From NCBI GenBank assembly GCA_964489425.1, contig CAZAYP010000050.1, positions 1 through 41,113 on the forward strand: a stretch of 41,113 bases of DNA, written 5' to 3'. Origin of the DNA: CAZAYP01 sp964489425 [NCBI: uncultured Verrucomicrobiota bacterium]. Its GTDB lineage: Bacteria > Verrucomicrobiota > Kiritimatiellia > RZYC01. Positions 25,665-35,005 of this stretch are shown here, piece by piece. Within the stretch, counting starts at the first letter, position 1. Each line of letters begins with the position of its first letter. A program made the position numbers and the translations under genes. Below the pieces are notes generated by a model that saw only the letters and a list, made by a program, of their open reading frames with translations, searched no databases and was not told where the DNA came from.

Positions 25665-26906
25665 TTATTTTCGGTCCCTGTTTTCCAGCTTGCGATTGGT
25701 TTCGGTTAGCCGGCGGGCAAGTTCCTGGAGCAGGCCGTGCACGAGAACCGGATTTTCCCGGACCAGAAGATCAAAGTTGTTTTGCTTAATCACGACCAGG
25801 CGAGTGGCTTCGACTGCAGTTGCCGTGGCCGAGCGCGGGGCGTTGCCCAGCAACGACATCTCGCCGAAAAACTGTCCCCTTTTCATCACGGCCAACTCCT
25901 GCTCCGCGTGGGACAGCCTGACCGCCCCCTCCAGGACGACGAACATTTCGGCACCGGACTCGCCTTCGGAGAAAAGCGTTTCGCCTTCTGCCAGGACCCG
26001 CTCAAACCTCATCAGCAAGGCTTGGTTGCGCCGCTTGGCATGATGCTCAGGCTCCAGAAAGTTACGCAGCAACAAGGCGTCCCGCCGATAGGTATTGGCC
26101 ATGATCTCGGCCCCCAGCAGCAGGGCCGCAAACGAGTAATGCACCCAGACAATCAGCAGGAAGATCGCCTTCAACGAGCCAAAGGCATAGCCGTAATTCG
26201 GGTTGTACTGCAGGAAAATGACGAACACATTGCGCATGACGGCCCACAGCAGCGTGACGCACACCGCGCCCAGCAACATCTGCCGCCAATTAAGACGTAC
26301 GGGAGAAAAGATGCGGAAGAAGATGCCCACGAATCCCACGCTCAAGGCGAACGGGATCAGCGAGCGGAAGAAGAACGCCGAGACCTGCGCCCACCACCCC
26401 ACCATGGACGAATAAATCGGCGCAACGAGTTTGATCGCCACCAGGACGAGGAACAGCAGGAGGAAACTCAACACGGCCACCAGGTCCATGACCTTTGATT
26501 TCAGGAACGGACGGTGCAGCGGCATCTTGAATATGCGGGCCATGGCCGTACGGAACGCGCTGGAAAGCGGCGTCATGGACCAAAAGAGCAGCAGGCCACC
26601 CACCAGGCCCAAGGCGCCGCCGCCCGTGATGGCCTCGAGATCATCGAGCAACTTCAGGTTGAATGCCGGGAACAGATCGCCCACCACGTGGCCCAGCGCT
26701 GTCGATGCGGCCCCGGAGGTCTGCACAAAAAACCGCAACACCAGGAGGGTTAAAAGCAGCAGCGGCATGAGCGACAGAAAGCCATAGAAAGCCAGGGTGG
26801 CCGCAGTTTCCAGGTTGCGGTTGGCCCCAAATGATTTCGTGGCCGCCTTCAGGACCAGCCACGAAGAGGCCCATGCGTCAGACCGGGTGATGGGCGGGAT
26901 TTTCAT
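25665..26906 (-). CDS. YihY/BrkB-family membrane protein fused to a cyclic-nucleotide-binding domain
   Basis: The protein has 413 residues from the ATG at 26906. Residues about 30-275 form the multi-helix YihY/BrkB fold, with the characteristic AATLAFYGFLSLMPLLLL near the start and the late segment NPNYGYAFGSLKAIFLLIVW. These proteins were once called RNase BN but are integral membrane proteins of uncertain function. Residues about 300-400 form a cNMP-binding domain (LAEGETLFSEGESG, then FGEMSLLGNAPRSATATA with the phosphate-binding R and S/A). The C-terminus is charged and may be helical. The fusion suggests a membrane process gated by cAMP or a similar ligand. It lies 115 bp downstream of the TMTC-like gene on the same strand. 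Confidence 0.9.
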   Translation of the reverse strand: MKIPPITRSDAWASSWLVLKAATKSFGANRNLETAATLAFYGFLSLMPLLLLTLLVLRFFVQTSGAASTALGHVVGDLFPAFNLKLLDDLEAITGGGALGLVGGLLLFWSMTPLSSAFRTAMARIFKMPLHRPFLKSKVMDLVAVLSFLLLFLVLVAIKLVAPIYSSMVGWWAQVSAFFFRSLIPFALSVGFVGIFFRIFSPVRLNWRQMLLGAVCVTLLWAVMRNVFVIFLQYNPNYGYAFGSLKAIFLLIVWVHYSFAALLLGAEIMANTYRRDALLLRNFLEPEHHAKRRNQALLMRFERVLAEGETLFSEGESGAEMFVVLEGAVRLSHAEQELAVMKRGQFFGEMSLLGNAPRSATATAVEATRLVVIKQNNFDLLVRENPVLVHGLLQELARRLTETNRKLENRDRK

Positions 26907-27021
26907 ACTGCAACAAGGCTACCAGAAGACGGAGCCATTGAGCAATCCTGGCCCGGTACGAAATATGTTCGACCGCCTGGCGTCCCGCTGATCCGCGCCC
27001 TGCGCCCCCCCCCCTGCCCGG

Positions 27022-28725
27022 CTATTCCCCGGACACCGCGGGTTGCGGGGTGCGCCCCGCGGCCATATCGCGCGCGAGGCGTTGGTACCCGGCATGGGCG
27101 GGAAAAACCGCGGCCAGGTTGGTCACGATCGCCAGGGCTTGTTCCTTGGCGCCGCAGCCGGCGAGGGCCACGGCCAGCAGGGCCTGCTTATCGGAATCCT
27201 GCGGGTACAAGCGCAACGCCCGATCAGCCCGATCGCGTGCCTCGGCGTATTGGCCTTCGGCCAGGAACCGCTTAATCAGCAGGTTGTGCAGCAGCGGCGT
27301 CTGCCGGTGCGCCGGGTCGAGCGCCGTGGCGCGCAGGACATACCCCTCCACCTCCGCCACTGGGGCGCCGGCCTGGTTGCGGACCTTGGCCAGGGCCGCC
27401 AACGGAATAATGGCCTGCGGGTTGGCGGCCTGCATGGCGGTAAAGAATCGCTGGGGGGACAGGCAGGCCCATCCGCCCTGGATGCTGAAAAACGCCATCT
27501 CCGCCATGTAGGCCACGAGCAGCGCCACCACCCACCACGCCGGCCGGCGCAGCGCCCCGGCGGTCAGGGCCCGGCCGGCGGGTGCAACAGCGCCCAGCTT
27601 CCACGCCGCCACGCACATCAAGAGGACCAGGGCCGCCACCGCCACGTAGCGCTGCGAGTAAGGGTACCCGCCGGCCGTGATGATACCCAACTGGATCACA
27701 TCGGCACCCACCCAGGCGCACAACATCATCAGGGCCAGGCTGCGCCGGCATAGCGCCCACCACCAGGCCAGCGCCAGGCCGGCCAGGAGCAGCAGGAACG
27801 CCGCCACCGCAGCGGGTGCGGAGCCGCCGGGCACTTGCCGCCAGAACACCACCGGCCCGGGCGCGACCATTTCCCAGACCGCACCCGCCAGGTTGACCAG
27901 CGCCGGGTAGGCCTGGTCGGAAACGAGCCGGCCCAACGTGGCCACCAGCGAGATGGGCGATGTGATGCCGGCCAGGAAGCGCGCGGCCAGCGCCGTGCCC
28001 AGCGCCGCCAGCACGCCGACCGCCAGCGCGGCGGCCGGGCGGCGAGTGGCCCCGGGCATCAGCAGGGCCCAAGCCATACCGGTGCCCGCCAGCGCGCCCA
28101 GGATAAACAGCGCGCTTTCCTTGGCCAGCACGGCGGTCAGCGTAACGCCAAAAGCCAGCCCAACCGCAGGCCAGAGCTTGCGCCCAGCGGGTGGCGCCAG
28201 CCATTGACCCAGCAGCACCAACGCCGCCAATTCCACGAGCAGGTCCGGCAGGGAGGTGAACAGGGCCACGACCTCCACCCGGGCCGGGTGCACCGCGTAC
28301 AAAACGCCCGCCGCGATGGCCAGCCATGGACCAGCGCGCGGCGCCACTTGGCCAGCCACCCGCACCACCCAGACAGTTGCCACGCAAAAGACCGCCAGGC
28401 TTACAAAGTGAAACAGCCAGGGTTGCAACCCACCGGCTTGGTACAGCGCATACACCAGCAGGCCGAACAACGGGCGGTAGCTTCCCTCGGGTTTGCGCTT
28501 GAACAGCGCGCCGTAGTCCTGGGTGCATGACTGGCTGAAGAAGCCCGGCGCCTCCAACTTGGACTGGGAAGCCACCAGGGCCGCATCATCGTAGACCCAC
28601 CCGCCCCACAGCACCAGGGAGTGCACCGCCAGCGCCAGCATCACCGGCAGCAACCATGGACGCCGCACAAGCCATGTGACTAGCGGGTGGTGCCCAAGGC
28701 GGTTATCCATGGCTGACTCATGCAT
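27022..28725 (-). CDS. TMTC-like GT-C glycosyltransferase membrane protein with TPRs
   Basis: The protein has 567 residues from the ATG at 28725; an ATG at 28710 is an alternative, and neither has a strong Shine-Dalgarno. Roughly ten membrane helices cover residues 20-420, followed by a soluble TPR-like tail (450-560). Signatures resemble TMTC/DUF1736 O-mannosyltransferase-like proteins: WVYDDAALV in the first loop, YRPLFGLLVYALYQ, HPARVEVVALFTSLPDLLVE and AKESALFILG. Those proteins use polyprenyl-linked sugars to modify secreted proteins. Neighbouring secreted giant proteins and the GDP-sugar locus make protein or glycan modification plausible, but the substrate is not shown by the sequence. 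Confidence 0.8.
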   Translation of the reverse strand: MHESAMDNRLGHHPLVTWLVRRPWLLPVMLALAVHSLVLWGGWVYDDAALVASQSKLEAPGFFSQSCTQDYGALFKRKPEGSYRPLFGLLVYALYQAGGLQPWLFHFVSLAVFCVATVWVVRVAGQVAPRAGPWLAIAAGVLYAVHPARVEVVALFTSLPDLLVELAALVLLGQWLAPPAGRKLWPAVGLAFGVTLTAVLAKESALFILGALAGTGMAWALLMPGATRRPAAALAVGVLAALGTALAARFLAGITSPISLVATLGRLVSDQAYPALVNLAGAVWEMVAPGPVVFWRQVPGGSAPAAVAAFLLLLAGLALAWWWALCRRSLALMMLCAWVGADVIQLGIITAGGYPYSQRYVAVAALVLLMCVAAWKLGAVAPAGRALTAGALRRPAWWVVALLVAYMAEMAFFSIQGGWACLSPQRFFTAMQAANPQAIIPLAALAKVRNQAGAPVAEVEGYVLRATALDPAHRQTPLLHNLLIKRFLAEGQYAEARDRADRALRLYPQDSDKQALLAVALAGCGAKEQALAIVTNLAAVFPAHAGYQRLARDMAAGRTPQPAVSGE

Positions 28726-28964
28726 TCAGAAAGAATCTAGGCGCGGCCCGACCAGCGAATCAACGAAATAATGCACTGGAACTGCTGCGACGGATTTCAC
28801 AAAACGTGAAATCTTAGTCTGGCTGCCTATTTAACAAAGTACAGCCCATGGGGAGGTTTACTCCTCAGGGTGCGGAGGAGAGGTAGTCCGGTGTGCCTCC
28901 TATTAAAGACTAATAACTGTAGACGTTGCGTTAACTTGATACTGATCCGCCGCGGGGCGCCGGG

Positions 28965-29999
28965 TCATGGCAGCTGTTCGTTCCGCAGGGCCGCGATGTC
29001 GGCCCGGTGCACCGGGCTGAGGCCGCCGGCGTGCAGCACGAACAGCAGGCCGCCGAACAGGCTCCAGGCGGTGCCGGCCAGGTAGATCAACAGCGACAGC
29101 GGCACGGCCTGGTAGCTGGCCACATCGATCCCGGCCAGCATCTGGGCGAAGAGCCCCTCGCGCACCCCCAGGCCGCCGGGCGTGATGGGGATGGCGGTAA
29201 ACACGGTCACCACCTGGAACACGGCAAAAAAATCGAGCAGCGGCACCCGCAGTTGCAGGCTGATGCCGAGGCAGTAGCCGGCCAGCGTCAGGAACACCAG
29301 GTTGAGCAGCGAGTATCCTGCACAGGCCGCCATCACCGCCGGCCGCCGGCGAAAGAAGAAAAACACTTCGTAGCCCTTGCGCAGCAGGGGGCCGACCCGG
29401 CGCTGCGTCTCCAGCCGCCGGAAAAATGGCCAGGTCTCAAACAGGTTGCGGCGGAACAAAATGACCAGGCCCAACACCGACGCGACCAGGAACAGGCTCA
29501 TCAGCGCCTCGGGCAGATGGGTTTCGTCCTGGTCGAAAAACGTGCGCCAGCGCAGCAGGATCAAGGCGCAGCCCACCAGCAGGCAGGTAAACAGGCCGAT
29601 GGCCCGGTCCAGCACCACGGTGGTGATCGCCTCGGGCTTGTGGTCCGGGTGGAGCCGCGCCGCAAAGAAGGCGCGCACCAGGTCGCCGCCGCAAGCGCCG
29701 AGGAAAAATGCGTTGAAGAACTGGCCGCTGAAGAAAATGGAAAACACGCGCCACCGGGAGATGGGCAGGCCGAGGGTGGCCAGGATCAAATGCCAGCGCA
29801 GCACGCCCATCAGCAACCCCAGGCCGGTCAGGCCCACGCCGGCCAGCCACCAGGGCCAGAACGCCAGGCTTTGCCGGAGGATCCGCCCCAGCTCGGAAAT
29901 GGGCATGTGGGTGAACAGCCAGGCCAGGATGCCCGCGCCCAGCAGCAGGCGCAGGGCCAGGGCCAGGAGCCGGCGGCCGCGCGGGTTAGTCGTCGGCAT
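28965..29999 (-). CDS. LPG-synthase-type (UPF0104) integral membrane protein
   Basis: The protein has 344 residues from the ATG at 29999, supported by GGGGAGG five bases upstream, and overlaps the end of the upstream rmd gene by 14 bp. About eight membrane helices are seen. Family signatures are GGDLVRAFFAARLHPD (about residues 105-120), AITTVVLDRAIGLF and, late, ITPGGLGVREG. Members include flippase-like proteins and the membrane part of lysylphosphatidylglycerol synthase; many sit in polysaccharide loci. There is no cytosolic aminoacyl-transfer domain here. Co-transcription with gmd-rmd suggests a role in handling or transporting a glycan or lipid intermediate. Confidence 0.88.
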   Translation of the reverse strand: MPTTNPRGRRLLALALRLLLGAGILAWLFTHMPISELGRILRQSLAFWPWWLAGVGLTGLGLLMGVLRWHLILATLGLPISRWRVFSIFFSGQFFNAFFLGACGGDLVRAFFAARLHPDHKPEAITTVVLDRAIGLFTCLLVGCALILLRWRTFFDQDETHLPEALMSLFLVASVLGLVILFRRNLFETWPFFRRLETQRRVGPLLRKGYEVFFFFRRRPAVMAACAGYSLLNLVFLTLAGYCLGISLQLRVPLLDFFAVFQVVTVFTAIPITPGGLGVREGLFAQMLAGIDVASYQAVPLSLLIYLAGTAWSLFGGLLFVLHAGGLSPVHRADIAALRNEQLP

Positions 30000-30927
30000 G
30001 TTCCTCCCCGGCCTGCCACTCAAACTCGAACACGTCGCGCAGGGTGGCGGCCAGCTCATGGCGGGGCGCCCACCCCAGGCGCCGCAGGCGCCTGGCATCC
30101 AGCACCGGCACGGTATCGGCCGGCCGGAACCGGACCGGGTCCACCTCGATGGCCGGATGGACGCCGGCGATATCGCAGAGCATCTCCAGCACGCGGGCCA
30201 TGCTGACCAGGTCGCCCCGTGAAATATTATACGCCTGCCCGGGTTCGCCGTGGTCGAGCAGCACGCGGTACGCATGCGCCACGTCGCGCACATCCATGAT
30301 GCTGCGCTGGCTTTCCAGGTTGCCCACGCGCAGCGGCGGATGGACCGCGCCCTGCTTGATGAGCGCCAACTGCCGCGCAAACGACGGCACGGCGAACACC
30401 TCGGCCTGGCCGGCCCCGGTGTGGTTCGCGGGGCGGGCGGTCATGGCCGCCATGCCGTACTGCCGGGCGTACATCAGCGCATACCAGTCCGCGGCCGCCT
30501 TGGATACGCCGTACGGGGTGTCGGGACGGAACGCCGCATCCTCGTCCAGCGGACCCGCGGCCAGCCGGCGGCCGTACACCTCGGAGGAGGAGACAATCAC
30601 CAGGCGCGCCGCGGCCGCCTTCTGGCGGAACGCTTCCAGCAGGTTGATGGTGCCGATGAGGTTGATGTCGATGAGCCGCTGCGGGTGGGTCCAGCCCATG
30701 GGCACAAAGGCAATGCCGCCCAGGTGAATCGCCCCGTCCGGCCGCCACCGCGCCACCAGCTCCTCGAGGCGCGCGGCATCGGTCAGGTCCGCCACGCAGG
30801 TATCGGCGGGCGGGTGGCCCGGCACGGCCGCCAGGTCCAGCGCCAGGGCGTGGTGGCCGGCGGCCGCCAACTCGCGCAGCATGTGCCGGCCCACGAACCC
30901 GTTGGCGCCTGTGACAAGAACCCGCAT
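29986..30927 (-). CDS. rmd: GDP-6-deoxy-4-keto-D-mannose reductase (extended SDR)
   Basis: The protein has 313 residues from the ATG at 30927. It has an N-terminal Rossmann motif GANGFVG (7-13), catalytic SSSEVYG (113-119) and YGVSK (Y139, K143). The RPANHTGAGQ segment, GNLESQRSIMDVRDVAHAY, GQAYNISRGD and DPVRFRPADTVPVLDARRL match Rmd enzymes closely. Rmd reduces the GMD product to GDP-D-rhamnose with NAD(P)H. It follows gmd by 16 bp on the same strand, which supports the pairing. A GDP-fucose synthase would be less consistent with these motifs. The GDP-D-rhamnose would feed a surface polysaccharide. Confidence 0.88.
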   Translation of the reverse strand: MRVLVTGANGFVGRHMLRELAAAGHHALALDLAAVPGHPPADTCVADLTDAARLEELVARWRPDGAIHLGGIAFVPMGWTHPQRLIDINLIGTINLLEAFRQKAAAARLVIVSSSEVYGRRLAAGPLDEDAAFRPDTPYGVSKAAADWYALMYARQYGMAAMTARPANHTGAGQAEVFAVPSFARQLALIKQGAVHPPLRVGNLESQRSIMDVRDVAHAYRVLLDHGEPGQAYNISRGDLVSMARVLEMLCDIAGVHPAIEVDPVRFRPADTVPVLDARRLRRLGWAPRHELAATLRDVFEFEWQAGEEHADD

Positions 30928-30943
30928 GGCCTGCGCCGCCGCG

Positions 30944-31927
<984 letters not shown>

Positions 31928-32845
31928 TCATCTCCATTTTTCATACAACATGTCCCGGGCCTTGACCAACTCCTCGCCGGACTGGCCGGCCGCCAGCTCC
32001 AAGACCAGCAGGATACCCGATCTTGCATACTTGCGATAGCGGCCAAAGTCAACCTTTCCCTTGCCCGGAGCCAGGTGGTCGGCCGCCGGGGGGGCGACAT
32101 CGTGGATGTGCATGCCGCACAGCCAGGGCTGCAGCCGATCGAGCCAGCGATCCTGGTTGATCAAGCCCAGGGTTTCGCGGATCTGGCCGTGGCCGATGTC
32201 GTGCCAGTATCCCAGCCACGGGGTCTGGAACCCCTGCAGCAGCTCCTGCGCCTCCAGCTCGTTGGGCACCGCCTCCCAGGCCGGCAGGTTTTCCAGGGCG
32301 AGGCGGACCTGGCACTCCTCGAGCACCGGCAGCAGCTGCTCCAGGCCGTCCCGCAACCATTGCAGGGCCGCCGGCGCCTTCTTCTCGCGCGTCATGAGCA
32401 GCTTGAGCTTGATTTTCTCGTACACCGGCGTGAACTGCCGCCCCTCCTGGCACAGGGTGATCAGCTGGTGGGTCAGGTGGTCCATGTGCGCGTAGCCGCC
32501 GTGCAGGACCACGACCCGGGCGCCCACCTCCGCGGCGAACCGCACGGTCCGGCTGATATGCTCCACGGCCAGCCCGCGGCTGCGCCGATCCTGGGCCGTG
32601 AGCAGGTACAGCTCCGGATGGCCTTGCGGCGCGCCCACGGGCACGGGGCAGAAATTGTGCACCGAGTCCGCGCGGATCCGGCCCTGCGCCACCGCCGCCT
32701 GCACCCCTGGCACCAGGTCCATCCGCAGGTTGTAGCCCAGTTCCAGGTGATCAAAGCCCAAGTCCAACGCCTCGCGGACCAAGTCCTCGCCGGACTGGTG
32801 GCGGGCGCCGTTCCAACTGGTGGACAGGGCCAGGTGCAGGGTCAT
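31928..32845 (-). CDS. Sugar-phosphate isomerase/epimerase-like TIM-barrel protein
   Basis: The protein has 305 residues from the ATG at 32845; a TTG at 32857 is possible but lies on the terminator T-run. It belongs to the AP-endonuclease-2/xylose-isomerase-like TIM-barrel superfamily. Metal-site motifs appear in order: LENLPAWE, YWHDIGHG, MHIHDV and LVLELAAG. Such proteins are divalent-metal isomerases or epimerases, or endonuclease IV relatives; the spacing here fits the sugar-isomerase branch better. It begins the gmd-rmd operon, so a step in providing or modifying the sugar is plausible. The specific substrate cannot be told. No separate promoter fits between it and the rpsU terminator. 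Confidence 0.85.
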   Translation of the reverse strand: MTLHLALSTSWNGARHQSGEDLVREALDLGFDHLELGYNLRMDLVPGVQAAVAQGRIRADSVHNFCPVPVGAPQGHPELYLLTAQDRRSRGLAVEHISRTVRFAAEVGARVVVLHGGYAHMDHLTHQLITLCQEGRQFTPVYEKIKLKLLMTREKKAPAALQWLRDGLEQLLPVLEECQVRLALENLPAWEAVPNELEAQELLQGFQTPWLGYWHDIGHGQIRETLGLINQDRWLDRLQPWLCGMHIHDVAPPAADHLAPGKGKVDFGRYRKYARSGILLVLELAAGQSGEELVKARDMLYEKWR

Positions 32846-32855
32846 GTCATGGACC

Positions 32856-32888
32856 AAAAACAGAAACTCTCCACGGGGAGAGTTTCTG
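32856..32888 (-). terminator. Intrinsic terminator after rpsU
   Basis: A perfect 12-bp stem (CAGAAACTCTCC at 32861-32872, GGAGAGTTTCTG at 32877-32888) with a 4-nt loop is followed on the minus strand by TTTTT (32856-32860). It lies 27 bp past the rpsU stop and ends only 10 bp before the ATG of the sugar-isomerase-like gene, so the downstream operon depends on read-through, an overlapping promoter, or processing. Confidence 0.92.
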
Positions 32889-32915
32889 GTTCGCTAGATT
32901 ACAATCCGCAACCGC

Positions 32916-33089
32916 TTACATCATGCGGGAACGGGCCCGCGCCTGCTTGCGGCGCTTGCGTTCGCTGGGTTTTTCAAAGTGGCGGTGAGCGCGGATTTCG
33001 CGCATGACGCCCTCCCGATCCAGTTTCTTTTTCAGGCGGCGCAACGCCTTGTCCACGGACTCGCCTTTTCTGACTTTAACTTCCGACAC
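32916..33089 (-). CDS. rpsU: 30S ribosomal protein S21
   Basis: This 57-residue protein is too short for many gene finders. It starts with GTG at 33089 ([11 protein letters not shown]), with GGAG 12 bases upstream. [20 protein letters not shown] and [17 protein letters not shown] match S21 throughout, and the highly basic C-terminus is normal. S21 helps 30S subunits start translation. A good promoter (33149-33177) lies upstream and a strong terminator follows. It is divergent from yraN. Confidence 0.95.
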   Translation of the reverse strand: MSEVKVRKGESVDKALRRLKKKLDREGVMREIRAHRHFEKPSERKRRKQARARSRMM

Positions 33090-33148
33090 GGATTACTTTC
33101 ACTCCCTTCCACACGTTGAAATGACCGTTTGCATCACAATCGGGCGGC

Positions 33149-33177
33149 ACTGTACGCCAATCCCCAAACCGTGTCAA
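33149..33177 (-). promoter_or_regulatory. rpsU promoter
   Basis: On the minus strand TTGACA (33172-33177) and TACAGT (33149-33154) are separated by exactly 17 nt. The expected start near 33142 gives a leader of about 53 nt before the GTG of rpsU. It is one of the two best sigma-70-type promoters in the window. Confidence 0.75.
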
Positions 33178-33289
33178 CCCCCTCGTTTGACCACAAAATC
33201 GCCGCGCGCCGCCACCGGGCGGAAGGCCGAATCCCGGCGGATTCTGCTTGGATGCCGGGCGGCACAAGCTATGATCCGCCCATCCGGTT

Positions 33290-33763
33290 ATGCTGCTGCC
33301 ATGGTCCAGGTTGATGCAGGGAGTCCGCGCCGCGCGCACGCGCTGGCGCCGCGCCATCGGCCCGCCCGGGCCGGCCCACCTGGCTGCGGGCTTGTGGGGC
33401 GAAGCCCAGGCCGAACAGCACCTGCGCGCCAAGGGCTACCACATTTTGGGGCGGCGGGTCCGCCTGGGCCGCCGCGACGAACTCGACCTGGTGGCCCGCG
33501 CCGGCGACGCGCTGGTGTTTGTCGAGGTCAAGACCCGGTCCGCCGCCGGCCTGGCGCGGCCGGCCGCGGCGGTGAACCACGCCAAGCGCCGCACCCTGGC
33601 CCGCGCCGCGGCCCGCTACCTGGCGCGCCTGGGCCCGCGCCGGCCGCACCATTACCGCTTCGACGTCGTCGAGGTGATCGGCCACGCCGACGGCCCGGTC
33701 CCGGAGATCAAGCACATTGAAAGCGCCTTTCAAATCACCCGCTACTGCCGCCTGCCATGGTAA
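33290..33763 (+). CDS. yraN: YraN/UPF0102-family endonuclease-like protein
   Basis: The protein has 157 residues from the ATG at 33290; an ATG at 33314 gives 149 and is equally possible. The family core is clear: GLWGEAQAEQHLRAKGYHIL, RRDELDLVARAGDALVFVEVKTR (the D-x-D and E-x-K of a restriction-endonuclease-like fold) and the C-terminal YRFDVVEV. UPF0102 proteins are thought to be Holliday-junction-resolvase-like nucleases, but the function is not settled. Its stop overlaps the next gene start by seven bases, so it is coupled to the lytic transglycosylase. Confidence 0.9.
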   Translation: MLLPWSRLMQGVRAARTRWRRAIGPPGPAHLAAGLWGEAQAEQHLRAKGYHILGRRVRLGRRDELDLVARAGDALVFVEVKTRSAAGLARPAAAVNHAKRRTLARAAARYLARLGPRRPHHYRFDVVEVIGHADGPVPEIKHIESAFQITRYCRLPW

Positions 33764-34779
33764 CGCGCCTCCATAACCGCTGGCTTATGGCCTTGGCGCT
33801 CGCCATGCCGCTGGCGACCAGCGCGCAGGAGCCCGAATGGGAATGGGAGGCCCCCGACCTGGAAACCGTCGCCGCCACGGCCGCCTGGGCGAACGACAAC
33901 CTGCCGGCGCCCATGCGCAGCCAGGCCCAGGCATGGCTCCAAACCACGGACTGGGCCGGGCTGGCCGGCCAGCTGGACATGCAGAAGGCCCGGCAACTTC
34001 TGGCCGTGCTCGAACAGACCTTGTACTCCTATTCCTGGGACGACCTGGCCGAACTGGCCCCTTACGGCCGCATGGCGCTGGACTACCTGCGCTCCACGCC
34101 GGAAGGCGCGCCCTACGCGGCTTGGCTGGAGCAACGGCTGGACTACCTCGACACCGCCCGGATCGTCGTGGCCGTGCCCGGCCCCCGCCCCACCCCGCTG
34201 CCGCGGGGCACGCCCGTCCCGCCCGCCGCGCGCCCCACGCCGGCGCCGCAACGCCGCCCAGCGGCCGCCGACCCGGAACACTGGCGCAAGACCGTGGCCC
34301 GCCACCCCCTGCCTGCGCGCGCCGCCACGCTCATCCCGCGGCTCAAAAATGTGTTCCGCCAGGAAGGCATGCCGCTGGAGCTGGTGTGGCTGGCGGAGGT
34401 CGAGTCGTCGCTGAATCCCAACGCGCGCAGCCCGGTGGGCGCGGCCGGCCTGTTCCAGTTCATGCCGCGCACCGCCGCATCGTTCGGGCTCAAGTTGCAG
34501 CCGCAGGACGAGCGCCTGGACCCGGAAAAGAGCGCGCAAGCCGCGGCCCGCTATTTGCGCCGGTTGTACCGCCAGTTCAAGGCCTGGCCGCTGGCCCTGG
34601 CCGCGTACAACGCGGGCGAAGGCCGCGTGGGCAAGCTGCTGGCCCGGCACAACGGCCGCACCTTCGAGGACATCTCGCCGTTCCTGCCGCTGGAGACGCG
34701 CATGTACGTCCCCAAAATCATGGCCACCGTCCAGGTGCGCGAGAAGATCGACCCCACGCGCATCGCCCCGCCGCGCTGA
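33757..34779 (+). CDS. Secreted MltD-like lytic transglycosylase
   Basis: The protein has 340 residues from the ATG at 33757. Residues 1-23 look like a signal peptide (MALALAMPLATSA core). A helical region and a Pro-rich linker (about 141-170) precede the SLT domain (about 190-330). Catalytic E216 is in EVESSLNPNARSPVGAAGLF, followed by QFMPRTAASFGL and, later, AAYNAGEGRV, as in MltD-type enzymes. These cut peptidoglycan between MurNAc and GlcNAc with anhydro-ring formation. No LysM domain is present. Overlap with yraN suggests an operon. Confidence 0.92.
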   Translation: MVTRLHNRWLMALALAMPLATSAQEPEWEWEAPDLETVAATAAWANDNLPAPMRSQAQAWLQTTDWAGLAGQLDMQKARQLLAVLEQTLYSYSWDDLAELAPYGRMALDYLRSTPEGAPYAAWLEQRLDYLDTARIVVAVPGPRPTPLPRGTPVPPAARPTPAPQRRPAAADPEHWRKTVARHPLPARAATLIPRLKNVFRQEGMPLELVWLAEVESSLNPNARSPVGAAGLFQFMPRTAASFGLKLQPQDERLDPEKSAQAAARYLRRLYRQFKAWPLALAAYNAGEGRVGKLLARHNGRTFEDISPFLPLETRMYVPKIMATVQVREKIDPTRIAPPR

Positions 34780-34811
34780 CCCCATGGACACTGCGCGAAC
34801 GGAAAAAGAGC

Positions 34812-34909
34812 AACCACCACGGATGGACACCGATGGACACGGATGTGATTCGGCGCCGGAATCGGATGCCCCCCAAATATCCGCGTTAATCCGTGTGCAT
34901 CCGTGGTTC
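34812..34909. repeat. Dispersed hyphenated inverted repeat A, copy 2
   Basis: The left arm (34812-34845) starts AACCACCACGGATGG and the right arm (34878-34909) ends GTGCATCCGTGGTT. In reverse complement it aligns over its whole length, including the centre, with the copy at 25247-25340. It starts 33 bp after the transglycosylase stop. Confidence 0.8.
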
Positions 34910-35005
34910 TATTTATTCCCGTTGGCCGCAACCGCAGGCCGGGGTGGTTTGGCGGCCGGGCGGCCGGATGTTTCCCGCCAAGCCGCCATGCGGTACCTGC
35001 GGAAG

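Noticed and set aside
28861-28880. CTCCTC...GAGGAG hairpin upstream of the TMTC-like/LPG-type gene boundary
   Set aside because: Six-bp stem, no T-run and no context suggesting regulation; it could occur by chance.
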